From NCBI GenBank assembly GCA_021390615.1, contig JAJEJU010000025.1:1054001-1118000 (forward strand): DNA of 64,000 nt, written 5' to 3'. Numbering within the stretch: position 1 is the stretch's first letter; every line of letters begins with the position of its first letter. The translations under genes were made by a program, and so were the position numbers. The notes under the pieces were generated by a model. That model saw nothing but the letters and a program-made list of their open reading frames with translations, did not search any database and was not told the DNA's origin. The DNA comes from Rhodanobacteraceae bacterium ZG21-1 (GTDB lineage: Bacteria; Pseudomonadota; Gammaproteobacteria; Xanthomonadales; Rhodanobacteraceae). Below, piece after piece: positions 37,592-47,307 of the stretch.

Positions 37592-38938
37592 ATGAAGCAG
37601 ATTCTCGCGTTCCCCGTGCTTGCGCTCGCCCTGGCGGTCGCCCCCCTCGCCCAGGCGCAGTTGCTGCCGCAGGCCCAGGCGAATCCGTCGCTGGACCGGA
37701 TTGTCGCGGTCGTCGACGAGGACGTGATCCTGCAGAGCGAGCTGGATCAGGCGGTGCATTCGGTGCAGCAGCAATATGCCGCCCATCCGGAACAGCTGCC
37801 GCCGCTTGAGGTGCTGCAGCGGCAGGTGCTGGACCGGCTGATCCTGATGAAGCTGCAGGTGCAGCGCGCTCAGGACCAGAACATCCGCATCAGCAACTCC
37901 GACGTGGACCAGGCGGTGGCCGGCGTGGCGCAGCAGAACAAGCTGACCCCGGACCAGCTGCGCGCCGCGGTCGAGCAGGACGGCTCCAGCTTCGCGTCCT
38001 TCCGCGACCAACTGGCCGACCAGTTGCTTACGCAGAAGCTGCACGACAGTGTGGTGCACGATCAGGTCAGCGTCACCGACAGCGAGATCACCAACCTGCT
38101 CAACAGCCCGACCTACAAGGCCGGCGAAGTGCATCTGTCGCACATCCAGATCACCGTGCCCGCCGGCGGCAGCGCTGCCGACATCCAGACCGCACAGGCC
38201 AAGGCCGAACAGGCGCTGGCCGCGATCAAGGGCGGCATGGACTTCAACGCCGCCGCGATCCGCTATTCCGACGCGCCCGACGCGCTCGACGGCGGCGACC
38301 TCGGCTGGCGCCGCATGGACGAAGTGCCGCCGGCCTTCGCCGACACCATTGGCAGCATGAAGCCCGGCGACGTCAGCCCGGCGCTGCGCGGCCCGACCGG
38401 CTTCCACATCCTGAAGCTGGTCGACCAGCGTCAGCCCAGCCGCCAGATGGTGCAGGAATTCCACGCGCGCCAGATCATGATCCGCCCGAGCGAGCTGGTC
38501 ACCCCGGTGCAGGCCGAGCAGAAGGCGCACGACCTGTACAACCAGATCGTCAACAAGCATGCCGATTTCGCCGCGCTCGCCAAGAGCAGTTCCAACGACG
38601 ACACCACCGCCAACCTGGGCGGCGACATGGGCTGGTTCCAGCCGCAGCAGTGGGGCACCACCATCGAGCAGCAGCTTGGCCAGCTGAAGGACGGCGAGGT
38701 TTCGCAGCCGTTCCAGACCGAGGCCGGCTGGCACATCCTGCAACGCCTGGGCCAGCGCCAGAGCGACCTGACCTCTCAGATCGAGCGCGATCAGGCACGC
38801 CAGGCCATCGGCAACCGCAAGGCCGATCAGGTCTACGACGACTTCCTGCGCAGCATGCGCTCCAGCGCCTACATCCGCATCCTGGCGCCGGAGCTGCGCG
38901 ACCCGGGCGCCGATCAGGGCGGCAAGTCCTCGTCCTGA
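37592..38938 (+). CDS. surA: SurA periplasmic chaperone/PPIase
   Basis: 448 aa from MKQILAFPVLALALAVAPLA at 37592 (an earlier in-frame ATG at 37529 would overlap lptD and bury the signal peptide). SurA N domain DRIVAVVDEDVILQSELDQA, then two parvulin domains: EVHLSHIQITVPAGGSAADI...GGDLGWRRMDEVPPAFAD and ARQIMIRPSELVTPVQAEQK...GGDMGWFQPQQWG. It escorts outer-membrane proteins, including LptD, to BAM. Confidence 0.96.
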   Translation: MKQILAFPVLALALAVAPLAQAQLLPQAQANPSLDRIVAVVDEDVILQSELDQAVHSVQQQYAAHPEQLPPLEVLQRQVLDRLILMKLQVQRAQDQNIRISNSDVDQAVAGVAQQNKLTPDQLRAAVEQDGSSFASFRDQLADQLLTQKLHDSVVHDQVSVTDSEITNLLNSPTYKAGEVHLSHIQITVPAGGSAADIQTAQAKAEQALAAIKGGMDFNAAAIRYSDAPDALDGGDLGWRRMDEVPPAFADTIGSMKPGDVSPALRGPTGFHILKLVDQRQPSRQMVQEFHARQIMIRPSELVTPVQAEQKAHDLYNQIVNKHADFAALAKSSSNDDTTANLGGDMGWFQPQQWGTTIEQQLGQLKDGEVSQPFQTEAGWHILQRLGQRQSDLTSQIERDQARQAIGNRKADQVYDDFLRSMRSSAYIRILAPELRDPGADQGGKSSS

Positions 38939-38945
38939 GGCCCGC

Positions 38946-39947
38946 TTGGACGCCCCCGCGCATCCCCGGCTGGCCCTCACCGCCGGCGAGCCGGCGGGGG
39001 TAGGACCCGAGCTGTTGATCCGTCTGGCCGCCACGCCGCTGGCGGCAGATCTGGTGGCGCTGACCGACCGCGGCCTGCTCGAACGCGCCGCTGCGCGCTG
39101 CAAGACCAGCATCCGCCTGATCGACGACGATCGCGACGATCGCCGCCCGCGCGAACCGGGAACCCTGCGCGTGCGTCACGTGCCGCTGGGCGCCGAGGAA
39201 CGGCCGGGACAGCCCGATCCGCGCAATGCCGGGCATGTGCTGGCCACCTTGGCCGAGGCGGCCGATGGCTGCCTCGGCGGACGCTACGCCGCCGTGGTGA
39301 CGGCGCCGCTGCAGAAATCCTCGATCAACGAGGCCGGCATTCCGTTCAGCGGACACACCGAATTCTTCGCCGAGAGCGCCCGCGCCGAGGTGGTGATGAT
39401 GCTGGCCAGCCCCGAGCTGCGGGTCGCGCTGGCCACCACCCACCTGCCGCTGTCCGCCGTGCCGGCGGCGATCACCGGCGAACGGCTCAAGCGCGTGCTG
39501 CGCATCGTGCATGCCGAGCTGCAGTCGAAATTCCGCATCGCCCGTCCGCGCATCGCCGTGCTTGGGCTCAATCCACATGCCGGCGAAGGCGGCCATCTGG
39601 GACGCGAAGAGATCGACGTCATCATGCCGACGCTGGACGCATTGCGCGCCGACGGCATGCAGCTGCTCGGCCCGTTGCCGGCCGACACCGCCTTCGTGCC
39701 AGCGCAGCGCGAACGCTATGACGCCGTGCTGGCGATGTACCACGACCAGGCGCTGCCGGTGCTGAAGAGCGAGGCCTTCGATCGCACGGTCAACCTCACC
39801 CTGGGCCTGCCCTTCATCCGCACCTCGGTCGATCACGGCACCGCGCTCGACCTGGCCGGCAGCGGCCGCGCCGATCCGGCCAGCCTGATCGCGGCGGCAC
39901 AGCTGGCCATACGACTGGCCTCGGCCTCCTCGGCACATACCGCATGA
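38946..39947 (+). CDS. pdxA: 4-hydroxythreonine-4-phosphate dehydrogenase
   Basis: 333 aa from a TTG at 38946 (GAGG just upstream, 7 nt after surA). LALTAGEPAGVGPELLIRLA opens the fold; VTAPLQKSSINEAGIPFSGH, GLNPHAGEGGHLGREE, YHDQALPVLK and SVDHGTALDLAGSGRADPAS are PdxA hallmarks, with metal-binding His residues. It oxidises 4-phosphohydroxy-L-threonine in DXP-dependent pyridoxal phosphate synthesis. Overlaps rsmA by 4 nt. Confidence 0.96.
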   Translation: MDAPAHPRLALTAGEPAGVGPELLIRLAATPLAADLVALTDRGLLERAAARCKTSIRLIDDDRDDRRPREPGTLRVRHVPLGAEERPGQPDPRNAGHVLATLAEAADGCLGGRYAAVVTAPLQKSSINEAGIPFSGHTEFFAESARAEVVMMLASPELRVALATTHLPLSAVPAAITGERLKRVLRIVHAELQSKFRIARPRIAVLGLNPHAGEGGHLGREEIDVIMPTLDALRADGMQLLGPLPADTAFVPAQRERYDAVLAMYHDQALPVLKSEAFDRTVNLTLGLPFIRTSVDHGTALDLAGSGRADPASLIAAAQLAIRLASASSAHTA

Positions 39948-40732
39948 ACGCACGTCCCAAGAAAAGCTTTGGCCAGCACTTCCTGCACGAGAAGCGCTAT
40001 ATCGAACGCATCGTCAGCGCGGTCTCGCCGCGCGAAAGCGACTTCGTGGTGGAAATCGGCCCAGGCGAAGGCGCCCTGACCCTGCCCCTGCTCACGGTCG
40101 CGCGGCGGCTTACCGCGATCGAGCTGGATACCGATCTGATCCCCGGGCTGCAGGCGCGTGCCGCGTCGGTGGGCGAGCTCGAGATCGTCCAGGCCGACGT
40201 GCTCACGGTGGACTTCAGCGAACTGGCGCGACAGCGCGGTGTCGATCGGCTGCGTCTGGTCGGCAACCTGCCCTACTACATCTCCAGCCCGATCCTGTTT
40301 CATTGCGTGGAGCATGCCGCGGCGATCCGCGACATGCACTTCATGCTGCAGAAGGAAGTGGTCGACCGCATGGCCGCCGAACCGGGCAGCAAGGTCTACG
40401 GCAGACTCTCGGTGATGCTGCAGCTGGCCTGCCGCGTCGAACCGCTGTTCACGGTGCCCCCTGGCGCGTTCCGTCCGCCGCCGCAGGTGGACTCGGCCGT
40501 GGTGCGGCTGCAGCCGCTGCCGGCGGAGCAGCGCCACGACGCCGATCCCGAGCGCCTGCATGCCATCGTCAAGGCCGCCTTCGGCCAGCGCCGCAAGACG
40601 CTCAGCAACGCGCTGAAGCAATTGTTGGACAGCGACGCCATCCGTGCGGCCGGCATCGACCCGAAGGCGCGGGCCGAGACGCTGGCGCCGGGCGATTTCG
40701 TGCGGCTGGCCAAGCTCGCGCCCGAAGCCTGA
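39944..40732 (+). CDS. rsmA: 16S rRNA dimethyladenosine transferase
   Basis: 262 aa. KKSFGQHFLHEKRYIERIV, SAM motif VVEIGPGEGALTLPLL, AIELD, and catalytic VGNLPYYISSPILFH. RsmA (KsgA) dimethylates A1518/A1519 of 16S rRNA late in small-subunit assembly. ATGA overlap with pdxA couples translation. Confidence 0.97.
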   Translation: MNARPKKSFGQHFLHEKRYIERIVSAVSPRESDFVVEIGPGEGALTLPLLTVARRLTAIELDTDLIPGLQARAASVGELEIVQADVLTVDFSELARQRGVDRLRLVGNLPYYISSPILFHCVEHAAAIRDMHFMLQKEVVDRMAAEPGSKVYGRLSVMLQLACRVEPLFTVPPGAFRPPPQVDSAVVRLQPLPAEQRHDADPERLHAIVKAAFGQRRKTLSNALKQLLDSDAIRAAGIDPKARAETLAPGDFVRLAKLAPEA

Positions 40733-40856
40733 GGCGCCTGTCGCGCCAGCAGACTTGCGGCTTTTGCCCGCGCATGCGCGGTTCGTCTGAAGATCGGTTC
40801 AGTTGGATCGCGCCAACCGTTGCCTAAGACATTGCCGCAGGCTTTACAATCCCCCC

Positions 40857-41240
40857 ATGAGTGAAAAACCTCCCTACACGATTGACGTGCAGGTCGAATC
40901 CCGCTTCGTGCCCGACCAGTCGAAACCGGGCGACAACCGCTACGTGTTCGCCTACACCGTCACCCTGCGCAACGCCGGCAGCATGCCTGCGCGCCTGCTG
41001 ACCCGGCATTGGATCATCACCGATGCCAACGGCAAGGTGGAGGAAGTGCGCGGCGAGGGCGTGGTCGGCGAACAGCCGTGGATGCGTCCCGGCGACGACT
41101 ACGAGTACACCTCCGGCGCCGTGCTGGAAACGGCGGTCGGCGTGATGGGCGGCAGCTATCAGATGCTGGCCGACGACGGCACCCACTTCGAGGCGCCGAT
41201 TCCGTCCTTCACCCTTTCCATCCCGCGTACGCTGCATTGA
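40857..41240 (+). CDS. apaG: ApaG protein
   Basis: 127 aa from the ATG at 40857. Fibronectin-III-like fold: YVFAYTVTLRNAGSMPARLL, RHWIITDANGKVEEVRGEGV, VGEQPWMRPGDDYEYTSGA, MGGSYQMLADDG. Typical Co2+/Mg2+ efflux-linked ApaG, always beside apaH and rsmA. Exact role unsettled. Confidence 0.96.
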   Translation: MSEKPPYTIDVQVESRFVPDQSKPGDNRYVFAYTVTLRNAGSMPARLLTRHWIITDANGKVEEVRGEGVVGEQPWMRPGDDYEYTSGAVLETAVGVMGGSYQMLADDGTHFEAPIPSFTLSIPRTLH

Positions 41241-41267
41241 CGCCGGCGTGCTGATGGCCTCGACCTA

Positions 41268-42119
41268 ATGGCAATTTATGCGATCGGCGACGTGCAGGGC
41301 TGCTATCCCGAACTGCAACGATTGCTGGACAAACTGCGCTTCGATCCCGCCGCCGACCGGCTGTGGTTCTGCGGCGACCTGGTCAACCGCGGCGGTCAGT
41401 CGCTGGAGACTCTGCGGCTGATCCACACGCTGCGCGAGCAGGTGGTGGTCACCCTGGGCAATCACGATCTGAGCCTGCTGGCGATTGCTTTACGCAAACC
41501 GGATGCACAGGCGAGGGTCAATCCCGAGCTGCGCGAGGTGCTGTTCGCCGAGGATGCGCCGGTGCTGTTCGAATGGCTGCGCAGCCAGAAGCTGCTGCAC
41601 CACGACGAGCAGCTAGGCTGGACCATGGTGCACGCCGGCCTGGCGCCGAGCTGGACCCTGCGCCAGGCGCAGCGCTCGGCGCAGGAAGTGGAGCGCGAGC
41701 TGTCCAGCCCGCGCCATGCGCGCGTGCTGAAGAACCTGTTCGGCAACCGACCGGCCGCCTGGTCGAGCCGCCTGCAGGGCATCGACAGGATACGCGCATC
41801 GATCAATACGCTGACCCGCATGCGCTACTGCGACGTCAACGGGCGCATCGACTTCGAAGGCAAGGACGTCCCCGGCACCCAGAAACCCGGCATGTATCCG
41901 TGGTTCGAAGTACCAGGCATGCGCCGTCGCGAGACGCGTATCGTCTGTGGACACTGGTCGGCGCTGGGCCGCTTCGCCGGCCTCGGCGTGTATGCGATCG
42001 ACACCGGTTGCGTGTGGGGCGGCAAGCTCACCGCCTTGCGGCTGGACAGCGAAGAGCCCGAGTACGTTACGGTGGATGCCGAGCCACAACGCAAGCGTCC
42101 GCCCGGCGGCGGCGACTGA
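41268..42119 (+). CDS. apaH: Symmetrical Ap4A hydrolase
   Basis: 283 aa. Metallophosphatase motifs IGDVQGCYPELQRLLDKL, WFCGDLVNRGGQSLETL, VTLGNHDLSLLAIAL, MVHAGLAPSWTL and CGHWSALG. It cleaves Ap4A to two ADP, limiting alarmone and 5' Np4 caps on RNA. 27 nt after apaG. Confidence 0.97.
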   Translation: MAIYAIGDVQGCYPELQRLLDKLRFDPAADRLWFCGDLVNRGGQSLETLRLIHTLREQVVVTLGNHDLSLLAIALRKPDAQARVNPELREVLFAEDAPVLFEWLRSQKLLHHDEQLGWTMVHAGLAPSWTLRQAQRSAQEVERELSSPRHARVLKNLFGNRPAAWSSRLQGIDRIRASINTLTRMRYCDVNGRIDFEGKDVPGTQKPGMYPWFEVPGMRRRETRIVCGHWSALGRFAGLGVYAIDTGCVWGGKLTALRLDSEEPEYVTVDAEPQRKRPPGGGD

Positions 42120-42172
42120 GCCCGCACTGACCACCGGCTCGTCCGGCGGTGCCGCAATACCTCGCACCTGCA

Positions 42173-42592
42173 TCAGCCGGAAACTTCGGCCTGCTCGCAG
42201 CCGATCTCCCAGGGCGTGCCGAAGCGGTCCACGACCACGCCAAAACCGGCCGACCAAAAGCTTGGCTGGAATGGCAGGCGAATCTCGCCACGCTGAGCAA
42301 GCGCGGCGAACACCCGCGTGGCCTGCCCGGCGTCGGGGAAGCTCATCAGCACGAAGAAGCCGCTGGGCGGGCGATAGTCCTCCGGCATGACGTCCGCCCC
42401 GAGCAGTTCATGTTCGCCGAGCAGCAGGCTCGCATGGACGATGCGCTCGCGCAGGTGCGGGGGTGTCTGCTGCGCAAGCGCGGATTCGCCATAGCTGAGC
42501 ATGCTCGCGATGCGCCCGCCAAAGACCTCTTGATAGAAGTGAAAGGCGGCCCTGCACTGGCCGTCGAAGCACAGATGAGCACTTACCCGCAT
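42173..42592 (-). CDS. VOC (glyoxalase/PhnB-like) family protein
   Basis: 139 aa from MRVSAHLCFDGQCRAAFHFY at 42592. PhnB/YjdN-type pattern: FYQEVFGGRIASMLSYGES, HASLLLGEHELLGADVMPE, and the closing VVVDRFGTPWEIG. These beta-alpha-beta barrels bind a metal or small ligand. Convergent with apaH; own role unknown. Confidence 0.88.
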   Translation of the reverse strand: MRVSAHLCFDGQCRAAFHFYQEVFGGRIASMLSYGESALAQQTPPHLRERIVHASLLLGEHELLGADVMPEDYRPPSGFFVLMSFPDAGQATRVFAALAQRGEIRLPFQPSFWSAGFGVVVDRFGTPWEIGCEQAEVSG

Positions 42593-42713
42593 GCTGACGC
42601 TCCTCACCGAGACATGCCTGGGCGGCCACGACATGGCACCGTATGGGCGGCTGCGAGATGCTGGCCGCGCCTGCAGGATACTCAGAGCAAAGCCTTCCCG
42701 CCTCCCGGCCAAA

Positions 42714-42743
42714 ACAAAAACCCCGCCTTGCAGCGGGGTTTTC
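42714..42743 (-). terminator. Intrinsic terminator of secA
   Basis: Stem AACCCCGC (42719-42726) / GCGGGGTT (42733-42740) with a 6-nt loop and a T-run on the minus strand; just after the secA stop at 42746. Confidence 0.88.
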
Positions 42744-42745
42744 TC

Positions 42746-45487
42746 TCAGCTCAGTTGCCCGTGGCAATGCTTGTATTTCTTGCCGGAACCGCAGGGGCAG
42801 GGATCGTTGCGGCCCACCTTCGGCCCGGTCGGCTGCAGCTCGGAAGCCACCTGCGGCGCGTTGCTGAACGATAAGGCGCCCTGCGCTTCGCCGGCATTCG
42901 GCAACTGCGCCGGCGCACCGCCGCCGCTGGCCTGCATTTGCAGCTGCAGGCGTTCGGCCAGGCGCTGCTGCTCGGCTTCCATCGCGGCGACTTCTTCCTC
43001 GCTGCGAATGCGGATGCGCGCCAGCATCTGCACCACTTCGGCCTTGATCCGCTCGAGCATGCTCGAGAACAGGTGGTAGGACTCGCGCTTGAAGGCCTGC
43101 TTGGGATCCTGCTGCGCATAGCCGCGCAGGTAGATGCCCTGACGCAGGTAATCCATGCTGGCCAGGTGCTCCTTCCAGGCGTTGTCCACCACGGTCAGCA
43201 TGATGTGCTTCTCGAGCTGGCGCATGGTGTCCTTGCCGATCTGCGCTTCCTTCGCCTGGAACAGCGTGTCCACCGCTTCGCGCACGCGAGCCAGCACGTC
43301 GGCCGCATCGGCCTCGCGCTGCTGCTCCAGCCAGTGCTTCAGTTCCACCTGCAGACCGAACTCGCTCTCCAGCGCGCGCTCCAGCGCGGAGACGTCCCAC
43401 TGTTCGTCGATGCTGTCGGCCGGCACGTGGCGCTGCACCAGGTCGGTCACCACGTCTTCACGGATGTCCGAGATGGCACCGGCGACGTCCTCGTTCTCCA
43501 GCAGTTCGTCACGCTGGCGGTAGATCACCTTGCGCTGGTCGTTGGCGACGTCGTCGAATTCCAGCAGGTGCTTGCGGATGTCGAAGTTGTGCTGCTCGAC
43601 CTTGCGCTGCGCCTTCTCGATCTGCCGGCTGATCATGCGATCTTCCAGCGCGTCGTCGTCCTTCATGCCGAAGCGCTTCATCCAGCGCACCAGGCCTTCG
43701 CCGCCGAAGATGCGCAGCAGATTGTCTTCCAGCGAGAGGTAGAAGCGCGACGAACCCGGATCGCCCTGGCGGCCCGAACGGCCGCGCAGCTGGTTGTCGA
43801 TACGGCGCGACTCGTGCCGCTCGGTGCCCACGATATGCAGGCCGCCGGCAGCGAGCACCTGCTCGTGCCGCTTCTTCCATTCCGCCTTGACGCGCGCGCG
43901 TTCGACCTCGCTGGCGTCCTCCGGCAGGGCCGCCAGCTGCGCCTCCAGGCTGCCACCCAGCACGATGTCGGTACCGCGGCCGGCCATGTTGGTGGCGATG
44001 GTCACCGCGCCGGGCGCGCCGGCCTGGGCAACGATGTGCGCTTCGCGCTCGTGCTGCTTGGCGTTGAGCACCTCATGCGGCACCTTGGCCCTGGTCAGCA
44101 GCTGGGACAGCAGCTCGGAGACTTCGATCGAGGTGGTGCCGACCAGCACCGGCTGGCCGCGCTTGTAGCAGTCCTGGATGTCCTCGACCACGAAGCGGTA
44201 CTTGACCTCCTGGCTGAGGAAGATCATGTCCGCGTTGTCCTTGCGGATCATCGGCTTGTGGGTGGGGATCACCACCACTTCCAGACCGTAGATGCTCTGG
44301 AACTCGTAGGCTTCGGTATCCGCCGTGCCGGTCATTCCGGCCAGCTTCTTGTACATGCGGAACAGGTTCTGGAAGGTCACCGTCGCCAGCGTCTGGTTGT
44401 CGCGCTGGATCGGCACGCCCTCCTTCGCCTCGACTGCCTGGTGCAGGCCGTCCGACCAGCGCCGCCCGGCCAGGGTGCGGCCGGTGAACTCGTCGACGAT
44501 GATTACCTCGCCGTCGCGCACGATGTAGTCCACGTCGCGATGATAGATCGCGTTGGCGCGCAGCGCCGCGTTGAGGTGGTGCACCACCGCCAGGTTGCTG
44601 GAGTCGTACAGGCCGTTTTCTTCGCCGAGCACGCCGCTGGCGCGCAGCAGGTCCTCGGCGTGCGACATGCCCTCCTCGGACAGGTGCACCTGCTTCTGCT
44701 TCTCGTCGACCCAGAAATCGCCGGGGCCGTCCTCGGCCTGCTGGCGAATCATCTTGGGCACGATCTTGTTCACCGCGATGTACAGCTGCGGCGAATCCTC
44801 GGCAGGTCCGGAGATGATCAGCGGGGTGCGCGCCTCGTCGATCAGGATCGAGTCGACTTCGTCGACGATGGCGTAGTTCAGGCCGCGCTGGTAGCGCTGC
44901 TCCTTGGAGAGCGCCATGTTGTCGCGCAGGTAGTCGAAGCCGAATTCGTTGTTGGTGCCGTAGGTGATGTCGGCGGCGTAGGCCTGGTGCTTGTCCGCAT
45001 GATCCATGCCGGGCCACACCACGCCCACCGACAGGCCGAGGAAGTTGTACAGCTTGCCCATCTGGGCCGAGTCGCGCCGCGCCAGGTAGTCGTTCACGGT
45101 GACCACGTGCACGCCCTTGCCTTCCAGCGCATTCAGATACACCGGCAGCGTGCCCACCAGGGTCTTGCCTTCGCCGGTGCGCATTTCGGCGATCTTGCCC
45201 ATGTGCAGCACCATGCCGCCGATCAGCTGCACGTCGTAGTGGCGCAGGCCCAGCACGCGCTTGGACGCCTCGCGCACGGTCGCGAAGGCTTCCGGCAATA
45301 CCTTGTCCAGCGATTCGCCGGCGGCGATGCGCTGCTTGAACTCGTCGGTCTTGGCGTGCAGCGCCTGATCGCTCAGCTTCTCGAACTCGGGCTCGAGCGC
45401 ATTGATGCGCGCGACGTTCCTGGAGAGCTGACGCAATACGCGATCATTACGGCTGCCAAAAAGGCTCGTGAGGGCACGATTGAACAT
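42746..45487 (-). CDS. secA: SecA preprotein translocase ATPase
   Basis: 913 aa. Walker [21 protein letters not shown]-like [50 protein letters not shown], and the C-terminal zinc site [19 protein letters not shown]. It drives secretory proteins through SecYEG. No secM-like leader seen; a promoter lies just upstream. Monocistronic by the terminator. Confidence 0.98.
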   Translation of the reverse strand: MFNRALTSLFGSRNDRVLRQLSRNVARINALEPEFEKLSDQALHAKTDEFKQRIAAGESLDKVLPEAFATVREASKRVLGLRHYDVQLIGGMVLHMGKIAEMRTGEGKTLVGTLPVYLNALEGKGVHVVTVNDYLARRDSAQMGKLYNFLGLSVGVVWPGMDHADKHQAYAADITYGTNNEFGFDYLRDNMALSKEQRYQRGLNYAIVDEVDSILIDEARTPLIISGPAEDSPQLYIAVNKIVPKMIRQQAEDGPGDFWVDEKQKQVHLSEEGMSHAEDLLRASGVLGEENGLYDSSNLAVVHHLNAALRANAIYHRDVDYIVRDGEVIIVDEFTGRTLAGRRWSDGLHQAVEAKEGVPIQRDNQTLATVTFQNLFRMYKKLAGMTGTADTEAYEFQSIYGLEVVVIPTHKPMIRKDNADMIFLSQEVKYRFVVEDIQDCYKRGQPVLVGTTSIEVSELLSQLLTRAKVPHEVLNAKQHEREAHIVAQAGAPGAVTIATNMAGRGTDIVLGGSLEAQLAALPEDASEVERARVKAEWKKRHEQVLAAGGLHIVGTERHESRRIDNQLRGRSGRQGDPGSSRFYLSLEDNLLRIFGGEGLVRWMKRFGMKDDDALEDRMISRQIEKAQRKVEQHNFDIRKHLLEFDDVANDQRKVIYRQRDELLENEDVAGAISDIREDVVTDLVQRHVPADSIDEQWDVSALERALESEFGLQVELKHWLEQQREADAADVLARVREAVDTLFQAKEAQIGKDTMRQLEKHIMLTVVDNAWKEHLASMDYLRQGIYLRGYAQQDPKQAFKRESYHLFSSMLERIKAEVVQMLARIRIRSEEEVAAMEAEQQRLAERLQLQMQASGGGAPAQLPNAGEAQGALSFSNAPQVASELQPTGPKVGRNDPCPCGSGKKYKHCHGQLS

Positions 45488-45547
45488 CGATCTTCCGGTA
45501 TGGGTCGGACGCCCGCCCGGAAGGATCCGGCTGGGGCGAAATAACGG

Positions 45548-45576
45548 ATCATACTAGGGTCTGCGGGCTATCCCAA
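45548..45576 (-). promoter_or_regulatory. Sigma-70-type promoter of secA
   Basis: On the minus strand TTGGGA (-35, 45571-45576), 17-bp spacer, TATGAT (-10, 45548-45553), 60 nt before the secA ATG. Four and five of six consensus bases match. Confidence 0.6.
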
Positions 45577-45686
45577 ACACGGACCGCCGCCCCTCGTACG
45601 CGCTGTGCAAGGGGTGGCGGCGCGCTGGGGCGCTTTCAAGTGCCGGGTGCCGCGGGAGCCGCCGCCGCGGGGCAGCGGGGCGTGCT

Positions 45687-46616
45687 TCAGCGGTGATCCC
45701 GCACGTAGGCCAGCGGATTGACCACGTTGCCCAGGTGCCACACCTCGAAATGCACGTGGGAACCGGTCGAGCGCCCGGTCGAGCCCGCCCGGGAGATCAC
45801 GTCGCCTATGTGCACGCGCTGCCCAGGGTGCACCAGCAGGGCGCTGTTGTGGGCGTAGCGGGTCATGTAACCGTTGCCGTGGTCGATCTCGATCACGTCG
45901 CCGTAGCCGTTGCGCACGCCGGCGAAGGTGACCATGCCCTCGGCGACCGCATGCACCGGGGTGCCGGTAGGTGCCGAGATGTCGATGCCGGTATGCCGCT
46001 CGCTGTGCCCGCTGAAGGGATCGGGGCGACCGCCGAAATAGGAGGAAATGTAGCCGTCCACCGGCATGCCGGTCGGCTTGAGGTTGGCGTCGATGCGTGC
46101 ATCCAGCAGCAGGCTCTGCAGCGCGCCCAGCTGGGCCTGCTGATTGTCGAACTGCTGACCGAGCTGGTTGATGCTGGCGTCGAGCGCCTGCGGCAGGGCG
46201 TACGGGGTGCTGTTGCTGTCTTCCACGCCGCCCACCGGCGGCGGCTGGTCGAAATTGAATTCGCCGTTGTCGAGCTTGCCGGCTTCGGCCAACCGCTCGC
46301 CAAGCGCATTCAGGCGGGTCGATTGCGCCTGCAGCTGACCGAGCTTCACGGCCAGCGCGTCCAGCTCACGCTGAGCATCTTTGCGCACGTCGCCCAGTTG
46401 GCCTTGTTGCTGCTGTACCTGCTGGCGCAGGCGGCCCAGCTCGGTCAGTGCGCGCCCGCTGGGACTGGCGATGGTCATCGCCATGGCAGCCCCCAGTCCG
46501 GCGCATCCCAGCACCATCGCCGTGATTCCGCCGATCACGCGATAGCGCAGGCGCCGATCGCTCAAATCCAGAATTTTCGGGACTTTCTTGCTGCGTGAGA
46601 CGAGTATGATCTGCAT
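45687..46616 (-). CDS. M23-family peptidoglycan endopeptidase
   Basis: 309 aa from MQIILVSRSKKVPKILDLSD at 46616 (GGAAAG upstream). One N-terminal membrane helix (~28-50), coiled coil ~60-110 (RLRQQVQQQQGQLGDVRKDA), then LytM domain with GHSERHTGIDISAPTGTPVH (H...D zinc ligands), VIEIDHGNGYMTRYAHNSAL and SHVHFEVWHLG (HxH). It cleaves peptide cross-links in the periplasm, or activates amidases. Sits between secA and the divergent DciA-like gene. Confidence 0.92.
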   Translation of the reverse strand: MQIILVSRSKKVPKILDLSDRRLRYRVIGGITAMVLGCAGLGAAMAMTIASPSGRALTELGRLRQQVQQQQGQLGDVRKDAQRELDALAVKLGQLQAQSTRLNALGERLAEAGKLDNGEFNFDQPPPVGGVEDSNSTPYALPQALDASINQLGQQFDNQQAQLGALQSLLLDARIDANLKPTGMPVDGYISSYFGGRPDPFSGHSERHTGIDISAPTGTPVHAVAEGMVTFAGVRNGYGDVIEIDHGNGYMTRYAHNSALLVHPGQRVHIGDVISRAGSTGRSTGSHVHFEVWHLGNVVNPLAYVRDHR

Positions 46617-46646
46617 GTCTTTCCACATTGAAGATGTCCGGCATCC

Positions 46647-47093
46647 GTGCAGCGCCACCGAGCCACCACCACTTTCCGCGCCGACCGCGGACCACGCCCC
46701 GTGGTCGATTGCGGCCTCGCCGGGCTGGCTCGCAAGGCTGCCGAATTGGACGCACTGGACCGCGCCCTTCGTCAGACCCTGCCCTTGCCGTTGCGCGACC
46801 AAGTCAGGTTCGCGAATCGGCGCGGCAACCAGCTCGTTTTCCTGGCAACTTCTCCGGCCTGGGCGTCGCGCTTGCGCCTGCAACAGACGCACATCCTCGC
46901 CACCGCTCGCGCCATTGGCGTGAGTGCCGGTTCCGTTGCCGTGAAAGTGGCCCCCCCGTCACCGGTCCATCCCGAACCGGATCAGTCAAAACCGCTTTCG
47001 CCCGCTGCGGCCATTCATCTGAAGGCTGCCGCCGGCTCTATCTCAGACCCCGAATTGCGGGCTCTGTTCCTGCATTTGGCATCCATTGCCTGA
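46647..47093 (+). CDS. DUF721 (DciA-like) protein
   Basis: 148 aa from a GTG at 46647. ALRQTLPLPLRDQVRFANRR, GNQLVFLATSPAWASRLRLQ, and THILATARAIG form the KH-like core of DUF721. DciA members load the replicative helicase DnaB in bacteria without DnaC. In Xanthomonadales a DUF721 gene typically sits near lpxC and secA. Divergent from the M23 gene with only 30 bp between starts. Family clear, DciA activity inferred. Confidence 0.78.
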   Translation: MQRHRATTTFRADRGPRPVVDCGLAGLARKAAELDALDRALRQTLPLPLRDQVRFANRRGNQLVFLATSPAWASRLRLQQTHILATARAIGVSAGSVAVKVAPPSPVHPEPDQSKPLSPAAAIHLKAAAGSISDPELRALFLHLASIA

Positions 47094-47223
47094 CACCGGG
47101 AAGTTCGTCCCCCCGATCGGCACGCGCCGTTCCTGGTCGCGCGCGGTGAAGACCTGCTCGGATTTGCCCGCTCTATCTGTCCACGACAGGTGAAGCCGGC
47201 GACCCGAGCGGTGAGATATAGCA

Positions 47224-47257
47224 CAAAAAAAACGGCCGTGTCTTGCAACACGGCCGT
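47224..47257 (-). terminator. Intrinsic terminator of lpxC
   Basis: Stem ACGGCCGTGT (47232-47241) / ACACGGCCGT (47248-47257) with 6-nt loop, followed on the minus strand by eight T. Lies ~50 nt after the lpxC stop. Confidence 0.9.
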
Positions 47258-47307
47258 CCAAATCATTCAATTTGCGTAAATTTTACGCTGGGCGGGCGCC
47301 CCGGCAG

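Noticed and set aside
45488-45686. secM-like arrest peptide before secA
   Set aside because: No frame with a signal peptide and an arrest motif; only a promoter-like pair was found.
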